From Pedobacter sp. ISL-64 (GTDB lineage Bacteria; Bacteroidota; Bacteroidia; Sphingobacteriales; Sphingobacteriaceae): DNA of 64,000 bases. The DNA is taken from positions 1 to 64,000 of the forward strand of contig NZ_JAGGPU010000007.1 of assembly GCF_018613605.1 (NCBI RefSeq), written 5' to 3'. Below, piece after piece: positions 9,020 through 17,295 of the stretch (position 1 is its first letter; each line of letters begins with the position of its first letter). The position numbers and the translations under genes were made by a program. Below the pieces are notes generated by a model that was not told the origin of the DNA, did no database searches, and saw nothing but the letters and a program-made list of their open reading frames with translations.

Positions 9020-9685
9020 TTAAACCCTTTCCATTCTAATGGTGTACAAAGAGTGATTTACAACTACCAGTTTACATATTCCGTTTTCGAAATGGTAGTC
9101 GTTATAATTCCCATCGGGAAGATTGATCCGATACTGATGTGCCCCGTTTTTCTGAATGGGAATAAAACACTGAAAGTTGTCAGAATAAATTTCGGGGATA
9201 TTAACAGGCTCTTTGGCATACAGTAGCATCATATTATAACTGATGAGCTGATTTATTGTACTGGTTTTATCGCCCGTTTTAAGTTGGTAAACATTATTTA
9301 CCCAACTTGTTTTCTTAGCCTCTTTTGCATTGCCATTTACGACCCGATTTACATTTGAGCTAAGGAGTTTGCCATTTTTAAAATGTGCTACATCCTCTGT
9401 TTCCACATCAATTTTAAAAACGAAACGGGTTTGTACCTTCGAAGTTATTTTGAGATAAACATTATCGCCATCGTCTTTCTGCTGGAAATACATCTGGCCG
9501 ATTACTTCGCCATTACGCTTGATGTTGAATTTACTTTGTTGCGCAAAAGCCGATGAAAATGAACAGATAAGAAAGACCAGCGAAGCAGCGCTTTTTGGAT
9601 TGATTGGTTTTTTGGAAGAAAATGTTTTATAGGTTTTTGGAGCAAAATATTTCTTGCAGAGCCAAATAATTAATGCAGGAATCAT
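9020..9685 (-). CDS. DUF6134-family protein, predicted exported
   Basis: The 221-residue protein has a hydrophobic segment ending in FSSAFAQ (about residues 34-49) that looks like a signal peptide, preceded by an unusually long N-terminal stretch. The mature part matches the DUF6134 pattern (FNIKRNGEVIGQMYFQQK, then long beta-strands and YHFENG near the C-terminus). Function unknown. The long N-terminus suggests the true start may be internal, but no internal ATG lies before the signal segment. It directly precedes the epimerase gene. Confidence 0.65.
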   Translation of the reverse strand: MIPALIIWLCKKYFAPKTYKTFSSKKPINPKSAASLVFLICSFSSAFAQQSKFNIKRNGEVIGQMYFQQKDDGDNVYLKITSKVQTRFVFKIDVETEDVAHFKNGKLLSSNVNRVVNGNAKEAKKTSWVNNVYQLKTGDKTSTINQLISYNMMLLYAKEPVNIPEIYSDNFQCFIPIQKNGAHQYRINLPDGNYNDYHFENGICKLVVVNHSLYTIRMERV

Positions 9686-9759
9686 AGTTATCTCTATTTG
9701 TTATTTAGAGCTAATACAACTCACAAGAAATTTACCCCTACGTGGATTTTATTTTTTTC

Positions 9760-9788
9760 ATGGCCTTGGGTTTAAACCCAAAGGCTAT
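9760..9788. repeat. Second copy of GCCTTGGGTTTAAACCC palindrome
   Basis: The sequence is nearly identical to the 28-bp palindrome at 3491-3518, with one extra A and one A-to-G change. It lies in the spacer between the stop of the 90-residue membrane-protein gene (9800) and the start of the DUF6134 gene (9685), both on the minus strand. No T-run follows in the minus direction, so it is a dispersed palindrome rather than a clear terminator. Confidence 0.6.
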
Positions 9789-9799
9789 GAGGGTAAGGT

Positions 9800-10072
9800 T
9801 TATTCAGCTGCAGGCTTTTTATCCTCCTCATCTACCGGAACTTCGACCGTTGGATCGGTAATGATTTCGGCATTGCCATCGTTATCCTTCTTGGCAAATA
9901 AAATGGGATACAACAGCCACAGCGCACCAATAATAACAAGCACCCCGGCCAGCATCTGTAAATAGATACTTCCTTTTACCTCATTTGCATCTAAAATTTT
10001 ATAGGCGATAAAAGAAAGTACGCCAGCTATGAGGATGAAAACGGCTTTTTGCAATTTTAAGAGCTTAATCAT
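9800..10072 (-). CDS. Small membrane protein, unknown function
   Basis: This 90-residue protein has two predicted TM helices (about residues 9-26 and 37-58) and an acidic, proline-rich cytoplasmic tail (EIITDPTVEVPVDEEDKKP). No family recognised. Its start overlaps the stop of the upstream 62-residue membrane-protein gene by 4 bp (ATGA), so the two are translationally coupled and probably form a pair. They are divergent from ileS. Confidence 0.65.
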   Translation of the reverse strand: MIKLLKLQKAVFILIAGVLSFIAYKILDANEVKGSIYLQMLAGVLVIIGALWLLYPILFAKKDNDGNAEIITDPTVEVPVDEEDKKPAAE

Positions 10073-10257
10073 GGGTTCTTTCTTTTTAGTGTTACAATAT
10101 GGATTAAAACAAAAATAAGCCCGATTAGTTCGAGCAAGCCGCAGAAATAAAAAGCATAAAGTACAAAATCCCGGTCTGAAGGATTTATTACCGCAACAAT
10201 TGGCAAGGCAATTACGGCAACGATCATCAATGTAAGCCCGATATTAAATAATTTCAC
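10069..10257 (-). CDS. Small two-helix membrane protein, unknown function
   Basis: This 62-residue protein consists almost only of two hydrophobic helices (residues 4-24 and 32-55) with a short basic tail. It overlaps the next gene by ATGA. It lies divergent from ileS with about 84 bp between the starts. No family recognised; the overlap and the clean membrane topology support a real gene. Confidence 0.6.
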   Translation of the reverse strand: MKLFNIGLTLMIVAVIALPIVAVINPSDRDFVLYAFYFCGLLELIGLIFVLIHIVTLKRKNP

Positions 10258-10303
10258 ATTAAAAGTATTTACATCAAAACTACCAAAATTCAGTCAATTC
10301 TGT

Positions 10304-10311
10304 TAACTTTG
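10304..10311 (+). promoter_or_regulatory. Candidate -7 promoter element for ileS
   Basis: TAACTTTG matches TAnnTTTG and lies 30 bp before the ileS ATG. No good TTG is seen at the -33 position. Confidence 0.45.
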
Positions 10312-10341
10312 CAACCTTTAATTTTTTGAGGTACTTGATTG

Positions 10342-13300
10342 ATGTATAGCGAATTTAAACAATTGGAACTTGCCAAAATAGGGCAAGAAATACTGGATTT
10401 TTGGAAAAAGGAAAATATCTTTGAAAAAAGTATTTCTTCCCGTCCTAAATCTAATCCGTTTACTTTTTACGAAGGTCCACCGTCTGCCAATGGCATGCCG
10501 GGGATTCACCACGTAATGGCGCGTGCAATTAAGGATATTTTTTGCCGTTATAAAACAATTAAGGGTTATCAGGTTAAAAGAAAAGCTGGCTGGGATACAC
10601 ATGGTCTACCTGTTGAGCTTGGAACTGAAAAGGAATTAGGGATTACTAAAGAGGATATTGGTAAAACTATTTCTATTGAAGATTATAACGAAGCCTGTAA
10701 AAAAACAGTAATGCGTTACACTGATGTGTGGAACGACTTGACCGAAAAAATGGGCTATTGGGTAGATATGGATGATCCATACATTACCTACAAGTCGAAA
10801 TACATGGAATCGGTGTGGTGGCTTTTGAAGCAGATTTACGATAAAGGATTAATCTATAAAGGTTATACTATCCAACCTTATTCTCCAAAAGCCGGAACAG
10901 GATTGAGTTCGCATGAGGTAAATCAGCCCGGAGCTTACCGAGATGTTACAGACACAACGATTGTTGCTCAATTTAAGGCGATAGCAAATACGTTACCTCC
11001 GTTTTTACAAGCATTTGGAGATATTTACCTGATGGCCTGGACTACTACTCCATGGACTTTACCATCAAACACGGCTTTAACGGTTGGACCAAAAATCGAC
11101 TATGTTTTAATCAAAACATTTAACCAATACACATTCTTGCCAACAAATGTAATTTTGGCAAAAAATCTGGTGGGCAAGCAGTTTAGTAAAATTTTCTTTG
11201 AAAGCAATGAAGTTGAAGATTTTACAAATTTTAAAGCTGGTGATAAAAAAATCCCTTATCAAATACTTGCCGAATGCAAAGGAAGTGAGCTGGTTGGCAT
11301 TAGATATGAACAACTTTTAACTTACGCATTGCCATACCAAAATCCCGAAAATGCGTTTAGAGTAATTTCTGGAGATTTCGTAACTACTGAAGATGGTACC
11401 GGTATTGTTCATACTGCCCCTACTTTTGGCGCGGATGATGCTAAAGTAGCTAAAGAAGCCATTCCGGAAGTACCACCAATGTTGGTATTAGACGAGAATG
11501 ATACCCCCGTTCCATTAGTAGATTTACAGGGTAAATTCACTAAACATGTTGGTCCTTTTGCAGGCAAATATGTAAAGAACGAATATTACAATGCTGGCGA
11601 AGCACCTGAAAAATCGGTTGATGTAGAAATTGCTATTTTATTAAAAGAAGAAAATAAAGCTTTTAAAGTAGAAAAATATGTTCACAGTTATCCACACAGC
11701 TGGAGAACTGATGAGCCACTTTTATATTATCCTTTAGATTCATGGTTTATTAAAGTTACAGATGTTAAAGACAGAATGTTCGACCTTAATGAAACCATTA
11801 ACTGGAAACCAAAATCAACTGGCGAGGGTCGTTTTGGAAACTGGCTAAAAAATGCTAACGATTGGAATTTATCACGTTCTAGATATTGGGGAATTCCTTT
11901 GCCAATCTGGAGAACTGAAGATAAAAAAGAAGAAGTGTTAATTGGTTCTGTTGAGGAACTTTACAATGCCATTGAAAAATCTATAACAGCTGGTTTACAA
12001 AAAGAAAATCCTTTTAAAGGATTCGAAATCGGAAACATGTCTGAAGAGAACTATGATTTGATCGACTTACATAAAAATGTGGTCGACAAAATTATTTTGG
12101 TGTCTCCATCAGGCAAACCAATGAGCCGCGAAAGTGATTTAATTGATGTTTGGTTCGACTCTGGTGCTATGCCTTACGCGCAGTGGCATTACCCTTTTGA
12201 AAACAAAGAAACAATTGATGGAAATGAAGATTTCCCTGCAGATTTTATTGCCGAAGGTGTAGACCAAACCCGCGGCTGGTTTTATACCCTGCATGCGATC
12301 TCGACATTAGTTTTTGATAAAGTAGCGTACAAAAATGTAGTTTCGAACGGACTTGTACTAGACAAAAATGGACAAAAAATGTCTAAACGTTTGGGCAATG
12401 CTGCTGATCCATTCCAAACCATTAACGAATATGGTGCTGATGCAACGCGTTGGTACATGATTTCGAATGCAAATCCTTGGGATAACCTAAAATTTGACAT
12501 TGATGGAATTGCTGAAGTGCGCCGTAAATTCTTCGGGACACTTTACAATACTTATGCTTTCTTTGCCTTATATGCCAATATCGATAAATTCGAGATCGAC
12601 AAAAATAACTTAAGCAAAGTTGAAGACAGAACGGAATTAGACCGTTGGATCTTATCGTTATTGCAAACCTTAATCAACGAAGTTGATGAAAGTTACAACA
12701 CTTACGAGCCAACGAAAGCAACCCGTGCTATTCAGGCATTTGTTGATGAGCATTTGAGTAACTGGTACATTAGGTTAAGCCGCCGCCGTTTCTGGAAAGG
12801 TGAAATGACTGATGATAAACGTGCGGCTTACGAAACGCTTTACACTTGTTTAGAAACTTTAGCACAGTTAATGAGCCCTGTAGCACCTTTCTTTGCCGAT
12901 TGGTTGTATAGAAACTTAACCATTAACGATCCAAAAGCAGAACAATCTGTTCACTTAACTTTGTGGAACGAGGCTGACCAAGGTTTAATTGATACTGATT
13001 TAAATGAGCGTATGGTTTATGCTCAGGATATTTCCTCGATGGTTTTATCATTACGTAAAAAATCGGGCATTAATGTGCGTCAACCACTTGAGAAAATCTT
13101 AATCCCTTCTTTAAATGGCGATTTTGAACAAAAGATTTCTAAAGTTGCCGATTATATCCTTTCTGAAACCAATGTGAAACATATCGAGTTCATTACCGAT
13201 ACGCATGGTATCGTTAAGAAAAAGCTGAAACCAAACTTCAAATCTTTGGGTAAAAAAGTTGGAAAAGATATGAGCCTGGTTAAAGAGGCTTTAGAAAATT

Positions 13301-13743
13301 CCAATCAAGATGATATCCAACGTTTAGAAAATGATGGCTTCATCATCGTAGTTGGTAATAATGGTGAAGAATTTACCATCAATTTAAATGATGACGTTGA
13401 GGTTTTTGCGGAAGATATTCCGGGATGGCAGGTAACCAACCTGGGCAGTTTAACTGTTGCTCTGGATGTTACCATCTCAGAAGAGCTGAAACAAGAAGGT
13501 ATTTCTCGCGAACTGGTTAACCGTATCCAAAACTTGCGAAAAGAATTAAACTTTGAAGTAACAGATAGGATTAAAGTTTCGTTACAAAATGATAACTTGG
13601 TGGCCGGCGCAGTTGCCAAAAACAAGGATTACATTTGCGCGGAAATATTGGCCGATGAATTAGAATTAACAGATACCGTAAATAATGCAAACAAAATCGT
13701 TATCGACGATGTTGAGTTAAGCATTTCAGTAACTAAAATATAA
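10342..13743 (+). CDS. ileS: Isoleucyl-tRNA synthetase, eukaryote-like type 2 with GxHH signature
   Basis: IleRS charges tRNA-Ile with isoleucine. The protein is 1133 residues, longer than E. coli-type IleRS (about 940), and has the KMSKR loop as KMSKRLGN, both fitting the IleRS2 (eukaryote-like) clade. The CP1 editing domain (TTPWTLPSNTAL near residue 235) and the C-terminal anticodon-binding region are present. The class I HIGH motif is altered: residues 54-57 (10501-10512) read GIHH, so first and third positions are swapped (GxHH rather than HxGH). This swap has been described in IleRS2 enzymes with extreme mupirocin resistance. The ATG at 10342 is chosen over the adjacent TTG at 10339. 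Likely co-transcribed with the following DksA-like gene and lspA. Confidence 0.96.
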   Translation: MYSEFKQLELAKIGQEILDFWKKENIFEKSISSRPKSNPFTFYEGPPSANGMPGIHHVMARAIKDIFCRYKTIKGYQVKRKAGWDTHGLPVELGTEKELGITKEDIGKTISIEDYNEACKKTVMRYTDVWNDLTEKMGYWVDMDDPYITYKSKYMESVWWLLKQIYDKGLIYKGYTIQPYSPKAGTGLSSHEVNQPGAYRDVTDTTIVAQFKAIANTLPPFLQAFGDIYLMAWTTTPWTLPSNTALTVGPKIDYVLIKTFNQYTFLPTNVILAKNLVGKQFSKIFFESNEVEDFTNFKAGDKKIPYQILAECKGSELVGIRYEQLLTYALPYQNPENAFRVISGDFVTTEDGTGIVHTAPTFGADDAKVAKEAIPEVPPMLVLDENDTPVPLVDLQGKFTKHVGPFAGKYVKNEYYNAGEAPEKSVDVEIAILLKEENKAFKVEKYVHSYPHSWRTDEPLLYYPLDSWFIKVTDVKDRMFDLNETINWKPKSTGEGRFGNWLKNANDWNLSRSRYWGIPLPIWRTEDKKEEVLIGSVEELYNAIEKSITAGLQKENPFKGFEIGNMSEENYDLIDLHKNVVDKIILVSPSGKPMSRESDLIDVWFDSGAMPYAQWHYPFENKETIDGNEDFPADFIAEGVDQTRGWFYTLHAISTLVFDKVAYKNVVSNGLVLDKNGQKMSKRLGNAADPFQTINEYGADATRWYMISNANPWDNLKFDIDGIAEVRRKFFGTLYNTYAFFALYANIDKFEIDKNNLSKVEDRTELDRWILSLLQTLINEVDESYNTYEPTKATRAIQAFVDEHLSNWYIRLSRRRFWKGEMTDDKRAAYETLYTCLETLAQLMSPVAPFFADWLYRNLTINDPKAEQSVHLTLWNEADQGLIDTDLNERMVYAQDISSMVLSLRKKSGINVRQPLEKILIPSLNGDFEQKISKVADYILSETNVKHIEFITDTHGIVKKKLKPNFKSLGKKVGKDMSLVKEALENSNQDDIQRLENDGFIIVVGNNGEEFTINLNDDVEVFAEDIPGWQVTNLGSLTVALDVTISEELKQEGISRELVNRIQNLRKELNFEVTDRIKVSLQNDNLVAGAVAKNKDYICAEILADELELTDTVNNANKIVIDDVELSISVTKI

Positions 13744-13773
13744 ATCCATATATTAGAAAATTAGAAAAAGAAC

Positions 13774-14157
13774 ATGGAAAACAGCAACAAAACACGCTAC
13801 TCAGACAGTGAATTACAAGAATTTAAAGAATTAATTCAAGATAAATTACGCATGGCGAAAGAGGAACTTAACTCTTTAACCACTTCTTTGAGTAATCCAA
13901 ACGCAAACGGAACAGAAGATACTTCAGGTGCGTACAAAACATTAGAAGACGGTTCTGCAACAATGGAAAAAGAGCAGATCAATCAATTGGCTGCACGTCA
14001 GAAAAAATTTATCGACAACCTGGAGAATGCTTTGGTGCGCATCGAGAACAAAACTTATGGTATTTGCCGCGAAACCGGAAAATTAATCCAAAAAGAACGT
14101 TTACGCGCTGTTCCTCATGCAACTTTAAGCATGGAAGCTAAATTAAAGCAGAGTTAA
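13774..14157 (+). CDS. TraR/DksA-type RNA polymerase-binding regulator, degenerate zinc finger
   Basis: This 127-residue protein has the DksA architecture: an N-terminal coiled coil (about residues 8-90, with EDTSGAYKTLEDGSATMEKEQ in place of the acidic tip) and a C-terminal zinc-finger-like part (YGICRETGKLIQKERLRAVPHAT). Such proteins enter the RNA polymerase secondary channel and alter transcription initiation, often with ppGpp. Only one of the four zinc-binding cysteines remains. The VPHAT end keeps the fold signature of the Bacteroidota group, so structure may be kept without metal. Its stop overlaps the lspA start by one base (TAATG), indicating translational coupling. Confidence 0.85.
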   Translation: MENSNKTRYSDSELQEFKELIQDKLRMAKEELNSLTTSLSNPNANGTEDTSGAYKTLEDGSATMEKEQINQLAARQKKFIDNLENALVRIENKTYGICRETGKLIQKERLRAVPHATLSMEAKLKQS

Positions 14158-14759
14158 TGAAAGGATATACAAAACCTTTAATTGTTATCTTTTTAGTTTT
14201 ACTGGCCGATCAGCTGGTGAAAACATGGGTTAAAACGCACATGTACCTTGGTCAGGAGTTCCATATTATTGGCAAATGGTGTATTATCCATTTTACAGAA
14301 AATAATGGGATGGCTTTTGGAATGGAATTTGGCGGCGAGTTTGGCAAATTAGCTTTATCACTTTTCCGCATTGCGGCGGTTGCAGGGATTGGTTATGGCT
14401 TACATTATTTAATTAAGCATAAATATCATCGTGGTCTGATCCTGAATGTTGCGCTGATTTTTTCAGGTGCTTTAGGAAACATCATCGATTCTGTATTTTA
14501 CGGAAAAATTTATGGTTATGAAGGCTGGTTCCATGGCCGTGTGGTAGATATGTTCTACTTCCCGATTGCCGAAGGCCACTTCCCTACCTGGGTACCGATT
14601 TGGGGAGGCGAAGAGTTTGTTTTCTTCAGACCTGTTTTTAACCTTGCTGACGCAGCTATTTCAGTCGGTGTGATACTGATCCTCATCTTCCAGAAAAACT
14701 ACTTTAAAGAAGATGTAAAAGACGATGTGAGCATCAACAGTGAGATTGTAGAGGATTAA
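14157..14759 (+). CDS. lspA: Lipoprotein signal peptidase II
   Basis: LspA cleaves the signal peptide of diacylglyceryl-modified prolipoproteins in the inner membrane. The 200-residue protein has four TM segments and the conserved blocks DQLVKTWVK (residues 18-26), TENNGMAFGM (about 45-54), and the two catalytic-Asp motifs GNIIDSVFYG and FNLADAAISVGV. An insert between the motifs (about residues 120-155) is longer than in E. coli LspA and typical of Bacteroidota. Coupled to the upstream DksA-like gene. The C-terminus is acidic (EDVKDDVSINSEIVED). Confidence 0.95.
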   Translation: MKGYTKPLIVIFLVLLADQLVKTWVKTHMYLGQEFHIIGKWCIIHFTENNGMAFGMEFGGEFGKLALSLFRIAAVAGIGYGLHYLIKHKYHRGLILNVALIFSGALGNIIDSVFYGKIYGYEGWFHGRVVDMFYFPIAEGHFPTWVPIWGGEEFVFFRPVFNLADAAISVGVILILIFQKNYFKEDVKDDVSINSEIVED

Positions 14760-14764
14760 TTTTG

Positions 14765-14835
14765 CGTCCCGTCCTGCTGAACTTGATTCAGATCTATCTA
14801 GGAAGACCCTGATCCCAATATATCGGGACAGGTGA
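14765..14835. repeat. Imperfect palindromic spacer element (CCCGTCCTG...CGGGACAGGTGACG)
   Basis: The element starts GTCCCGTCCTGCTGAA and ends ATCGGGACAGGTGACG, with imperfectly pairing ends and internal GATC-rich arms. It resembles the half-element at 23981-24025 (CGTCATCCTGTCTCG...CGGGATCAGGATC), indicating a dispersed family. Confidence 0.45.
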
Positions 14836-14846
14836 CGAAAATACAA

Positions 14847-14884
14847 AACAGCCCATTTCTTAACTGAGATGGGCTGTTGTTTTT
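14847..14884 (+). terminator. Rho-independent terminator after lspA
   Basis: AACAGCCCAT pairs with ATGGGCTGTT around a 12-base loop, followed by GTTTTTA. It is placed to end the ileS-dksA-lspA transcript. Confidence 0.75.
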
Positions 14885-14887
14885 AGA

Positions 14888-14986
14888 ATCGTCATTGCGA
14901 GGAGGCTTTTCCAGCCGACGAAGCAATCCTTATTGCAAAATCCAAGTACGAAAGATTGCTTCGTCGTTTCTCCTCGCAATGACGAT
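14888..14986. repeat. GTCATTGCGAGGA palindromic element
   Basis: The 16-bp ends ATCGTCATTGCGAGGA and TCCTCGCAATGACGAT are perfect inverted repeats. Internal arms also pair (CGACGAAGCAATC with GATTGCTTCGTCG), so the 99-base unit can form one long hairpin. It lies in a spacer. From 14987 to 15187 I see no convincing gene; the minus-strand open frame there runs into this repeat. Confidence 0.8.
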
Positions 14987-15187
14987 AATAATAGTGCTTG
15001 GAAAGCATGTACAGAAGTAGATATTTAAGTTCGTTCCCGCTATCCTTTCTGCCAATCGATCTTGTGCTTTGCTTCAGTTTCTTCATAAAAAAAGAGGGCA
15101 GAATTAACGCATTGGCATTTATACTATCAGGTTTAGTAACTTTGGGCACTTCAAGAAACAAAGGTTAAAACTTATAGCCAATAATAA

Positions 15188-15706
15188 ATGATCAACTTCC
15201 TCGATATATCTTATTTACAGTTAGGCAATGAAAGGCAAAAGAAGGCTTATCAGGTGCTAACTGATAATGAAATTATAGAAAAGCTTGCTCCTTACCATCC
15301 AATACTTGTGGGCACCATTCCGATCAATATCGATATCGAAAACAGCGATTTGGATATTATCTGCGAAGTTTCTGATAAAAATGAATTTATCGACAAATTA
15401 AATGAACTGTTTGGGTCTGAAAAAGATTTCACCATTCATGAAAGCCCCAAATTCGACGCGATTAAAGCGAATCTTATCATCGATGGTTTCGAAATAGAAA
15501 TATTCGGACAAAACACTCCTACCACACAACAAAACGCTTATCGGCATATGCTCATTGAACAAAAATTACTCTTAGCCAAGGGCGAAAAATTTAGGCAGGA
15601 CATCATTGATCTCAAAAACCAAGGTTATAAAACGGAGCCAGCATTTGCTAAACTATTGGGGCTTGAGGGAAATCCATACGAAGAATTATTGAAATTGGAG
15701 TCTTAG
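15188..15706 (+). CDS. DUF4269-family protein, nucleotidyltransferase-like
   Basis: This 172-residue cytosolic protein matches the DUF4269 pattern: LVGTIPINIDIENSDLDIIC (about residues 41-60), where the G-T...D-x-D spacing resembles the GS-DxD core of nucleotidyltransferase folds, then IHESPKFDAIKANLIIDGFEIEIFGQ and the final KNQGYKTEPAFAKLLGL. The activity is unknown; the nucleotidyltransferase fold is an inference from the DxD motif. It stands alone between palindromic spacer elements. Confidence 0.75.
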   Translation: MINFLDISYLQLGNERQKKAYQVLTDNEIIEKLAPYHPILVGTIPINIDIENSDLDIICEVSDKNEFIDKLNELFGSEKDFTIHESPKFDAIKANLIIDGFEIEIFGQNTPTTQQNAYRHMLIEQKLLLAKGEKFRQDIIDLKNQGYKTEPAFAKLLGLEGNPYEELLKLES

Positions 15707-15734
15707 CGTCCCGTTAAAACCAATTCAGGAGGTA

Positions 15735-15821
15735 CCGTCATTCCCAACTTGATTGGGAATCGTAATGCCTTGGTAGGGCTTGTAGATTGCATTAAGATTC
15801 CCGCCTGCGCGAGAATGACGG
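15735..15821. repeat. GTCATTCCCAACTTGATTGGGAATC palindromic element
   Basis: The ends CCGTCATTC and GAATGACGG are perfect inverted repeats. Inner segments (CCCAACTTGATTGGG; GATTCCCGCCTGCGCGAGAAT) form side hairpins. The element at 27578-27649 is the same family in inverted orientation. Confidence 0.75.
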
Positions 15822-15885
15822 CCGATTATACAAATACCTTATTCTCATCTCGGATTCGTATTTCATCATATCGTACTTAAAATAT

Positions 15886-15893
15886 TATATTTG
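15886..15893 (+). promoter_or_regulatory. Candidate -7 promoter element for DUF1080 gene
   Basis: TATATTTG matches TAnnTTTG, 22 bp before the ATG. A small inverted repeat (TTGGTATAC...ACCAAGTATA) follows in the leader. Confidence 0.4.
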
Positions 15894-15915
15894 GTATACA
15901 AAAACCAAGTATATC

Positions 15916-16596
15916 ATGAAACTTTACTACGCCTTTTTATTATTAGTTATTATTAGCAGCTCAGCATTTGCTCAAAAAAGCCTTTTTAACGGAAAAAATC
16001 TAAACGGTTGGCATGTAGATGTACCTGCAATGGATAAAAAGCCTGACACTATTAATCCATTTATTGTACGCAATGGTATGTTGGTAAGTCTGGGTACACC
16101 AGGGGGGCACTTGATTACCGATAAAATTTATAAAAATTACCAGTTAACAGTACAATATCGCTTTGCTGGCAAACCAGGTAATTGTGGTGTTTTAGTTCAT
16201 GCATCAACACCAAGGGCACTGTATGGTATGTTTCCAAAATCGCTGGAAGTGCAGATGCAACATAAAGATGCTGGCGATTTCTGGTGCATCGAAGAAGATA
16301 TTACAGTGCCAGATATGGTTACCAGACGTGGGCCTCAAGAAAACTGGGGTGTAAATGGAAATAAACTCCGCCGGATTAAAAATTTAACAGATGGTAGTGA
16401 GAAACCGCTTGGCGAATGGAATACCATGGTTATTCAATGTTGGAATAACGAAGTTAAAGTTTGGGTAAATGATACATTGGTAAACTATGGCACCAACTGT
16501 ACAGTAAATAGCGGCCAGATTGCACTACAAGCCGAAGGCAGTGAAGTAGAATTTAAACAATTGGATTTAAAACCAATTAAAGTGCTGTCTAAATAG
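15916..16596 (+). CDS. Secreted DUF1080 protein (3-keto-disaccharide hydrolase-like)
   Basis: This 226-residue protein has a clear signal peptide (MKLYYAFLLLVIISSSAFAQ, residues 1-20) and one DUF1080 jelly-roll domain (LFNGKNLNGWHVD at 23-35, YQLTVQYRF near 75, GNCGVLVH near 89, WNTMVIQCWNNEVKVWVNDTLV near 170). DUF1080 includes periplasmic hydrolases that cleave 3-keto-glycosides and related laminin-G-like sugar-binding proteins. A single stand-alone domain with no sugar operon around it leaves the substrate open. Confidence 0.82.
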   Translation: MKLYYAFLLLVIISSSAFAQKSLFNGKNLNGWHVDVPAMDKKPDTINPFIVRNGMLVSLGTPGGHLITDKIYKNYQLTVQYRFAGKPGNCGVLVHASTPRALYGMFPKSLEVQMQHKDAGDFWCIEEDITVPDMVTRRGPQENWGVNGNKLRRIKNLTDGSEKPLGEWNTMVIQCWNNEVKVWVNDTLVNYGTNCTVNSGQIALQAEGSEVEFKQLDLKPIKVLSK

Positions 16597-16634
16597 CTTT
16601 ATCTCTATTAATTTTTACTACTTAGTCTAACGTA

Positions 16635-16722
16635 ATCGTCATTTCGAGCAGAGTGCATCGAAGTTGAGAAATCTGTCTAAATAGATCTCTCTATTCCACT
16701 ACGTTCCAATCGAGATGACGAT
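16635..16722. repeat. GTCATTTCGAG palindromic element
   Basis: The ends ATCGTCATTTCG and CGAGATGACGAT are inverted, with inner arms GAAATCTGTC/GATCTCTC. It shares the terminal GTCAT...ATGAC design with the elements at 14888 and 15735 but has a different core. The rest of the spacer to 16836 shows nothing else. Confidence 0.7.
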
Positions 16723-16836
16723 ACTTGTATATAAATCTCAATCATTAGCTGTGATTTATTAACGTAACTATCAAAGAAAATCGCAAAGCTAAAGAAACAA
16801 TGGATCCAGATTACAAATGCCGACCAGCGCGTTAAC

Positions 16837-17196
16837 TCAATCCTTAAAACACAAACAGATCAGATAGCCTACAAAATAAGCGAGCAGATCATAAATACTA
16901 AAGGAAGTACCTAGCATAGTGCTCATCAGTTTATTGTTTTCCCAACCAAACCAGGTAACATAATTCACTTTTTGGAGAAACTCAATAATAAAAGAAAAAA
17001 TTAAAACGCCTAAAGCTAACTTCCTGTTATTGGTTTTAAGAAAAATCCTAAAGAATGCGTAAATCAAGATAACAACCAATACATCGCCACCAAACGGGCG
17101 AATAAATACATCATGAAGGTATTTGCCAATTAAGATTTCAATGATGAGAATCGCAAGAAAAATGAAGAGGAATTTTGAGTTGAACGTTAATTTCAT
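16837..17196 (-). CDS. DUF2809 membrane protein
   Basis: This 119-residue inner-membrane protein has four predicted TM helices. It carries the DUF2809 pattern with FIRPFGGDVLVVILIYAFFR (about residues 31-50) and GTSFSIYDLLAYFVGYLI near the C-terminus. Function unknown. The ATG at 17196 is chosen over the one at 17223 because the latter lies inside the 38-bp palindrome that terminates the neighbouring odhB transcript. Confidence 0.75.
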   Translation of the reverse strand: MKLTFNSKFLFIFLAILIIEILIGKYLHDVFIRPFGGDVLVVILIYAFFRIFLKTNNRKLALGVLIFSFIIEFLQKVNYVTWFGWENNKLMSTMLGTSFSIYDLLAYFVGYLICLCFKD

Positions 17197-17210
17197 TTTT
17201 TTGAATATAA

Positions 17211-17248
17211 AAAAAGAAGTCAAGTTTTTAAAAACTTGACTTCTTTTT
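17211..17248 (-). terminator. 38-bp perfect palindrome terminator after odhB
   Basis: Two 19-base arms (AAAAAGAAGTCAAG plus five T, mirrored) form a perfect hairpin with A/T-rich flanks that give a U-run in either direction. It lies 48 bp after the odhB stop and would end the sucA-odhB transcript. It also overlaps the leader of the DUF2809 gene. Between it and odhB, 17270-17297 holds a dispersed-looking CCCCTTTAGGGGATTTAGGGG sequence. Confidence 0.75.
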
Positions 17249-17295
17249 CTTTACTTTCTATAAAGACCTTAAGTCCCCTTTAGGGGATTTAGGGG

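Noticed and set aside
10318..10602. Minus-strand frame of 94 codons at the ileS start
   Set aside because: It is antisense to well-conserved ileS sequence and has no features of its own.
14892..15161. 89-codon minus-strand frame in the spacer after lspA
   Set aside because: Its C-terminal half (RHCEEKRRSNL) is the translation of the GTCATTGCGAGG palindrome, a common false gene. The N-terminal half has no family likeness.
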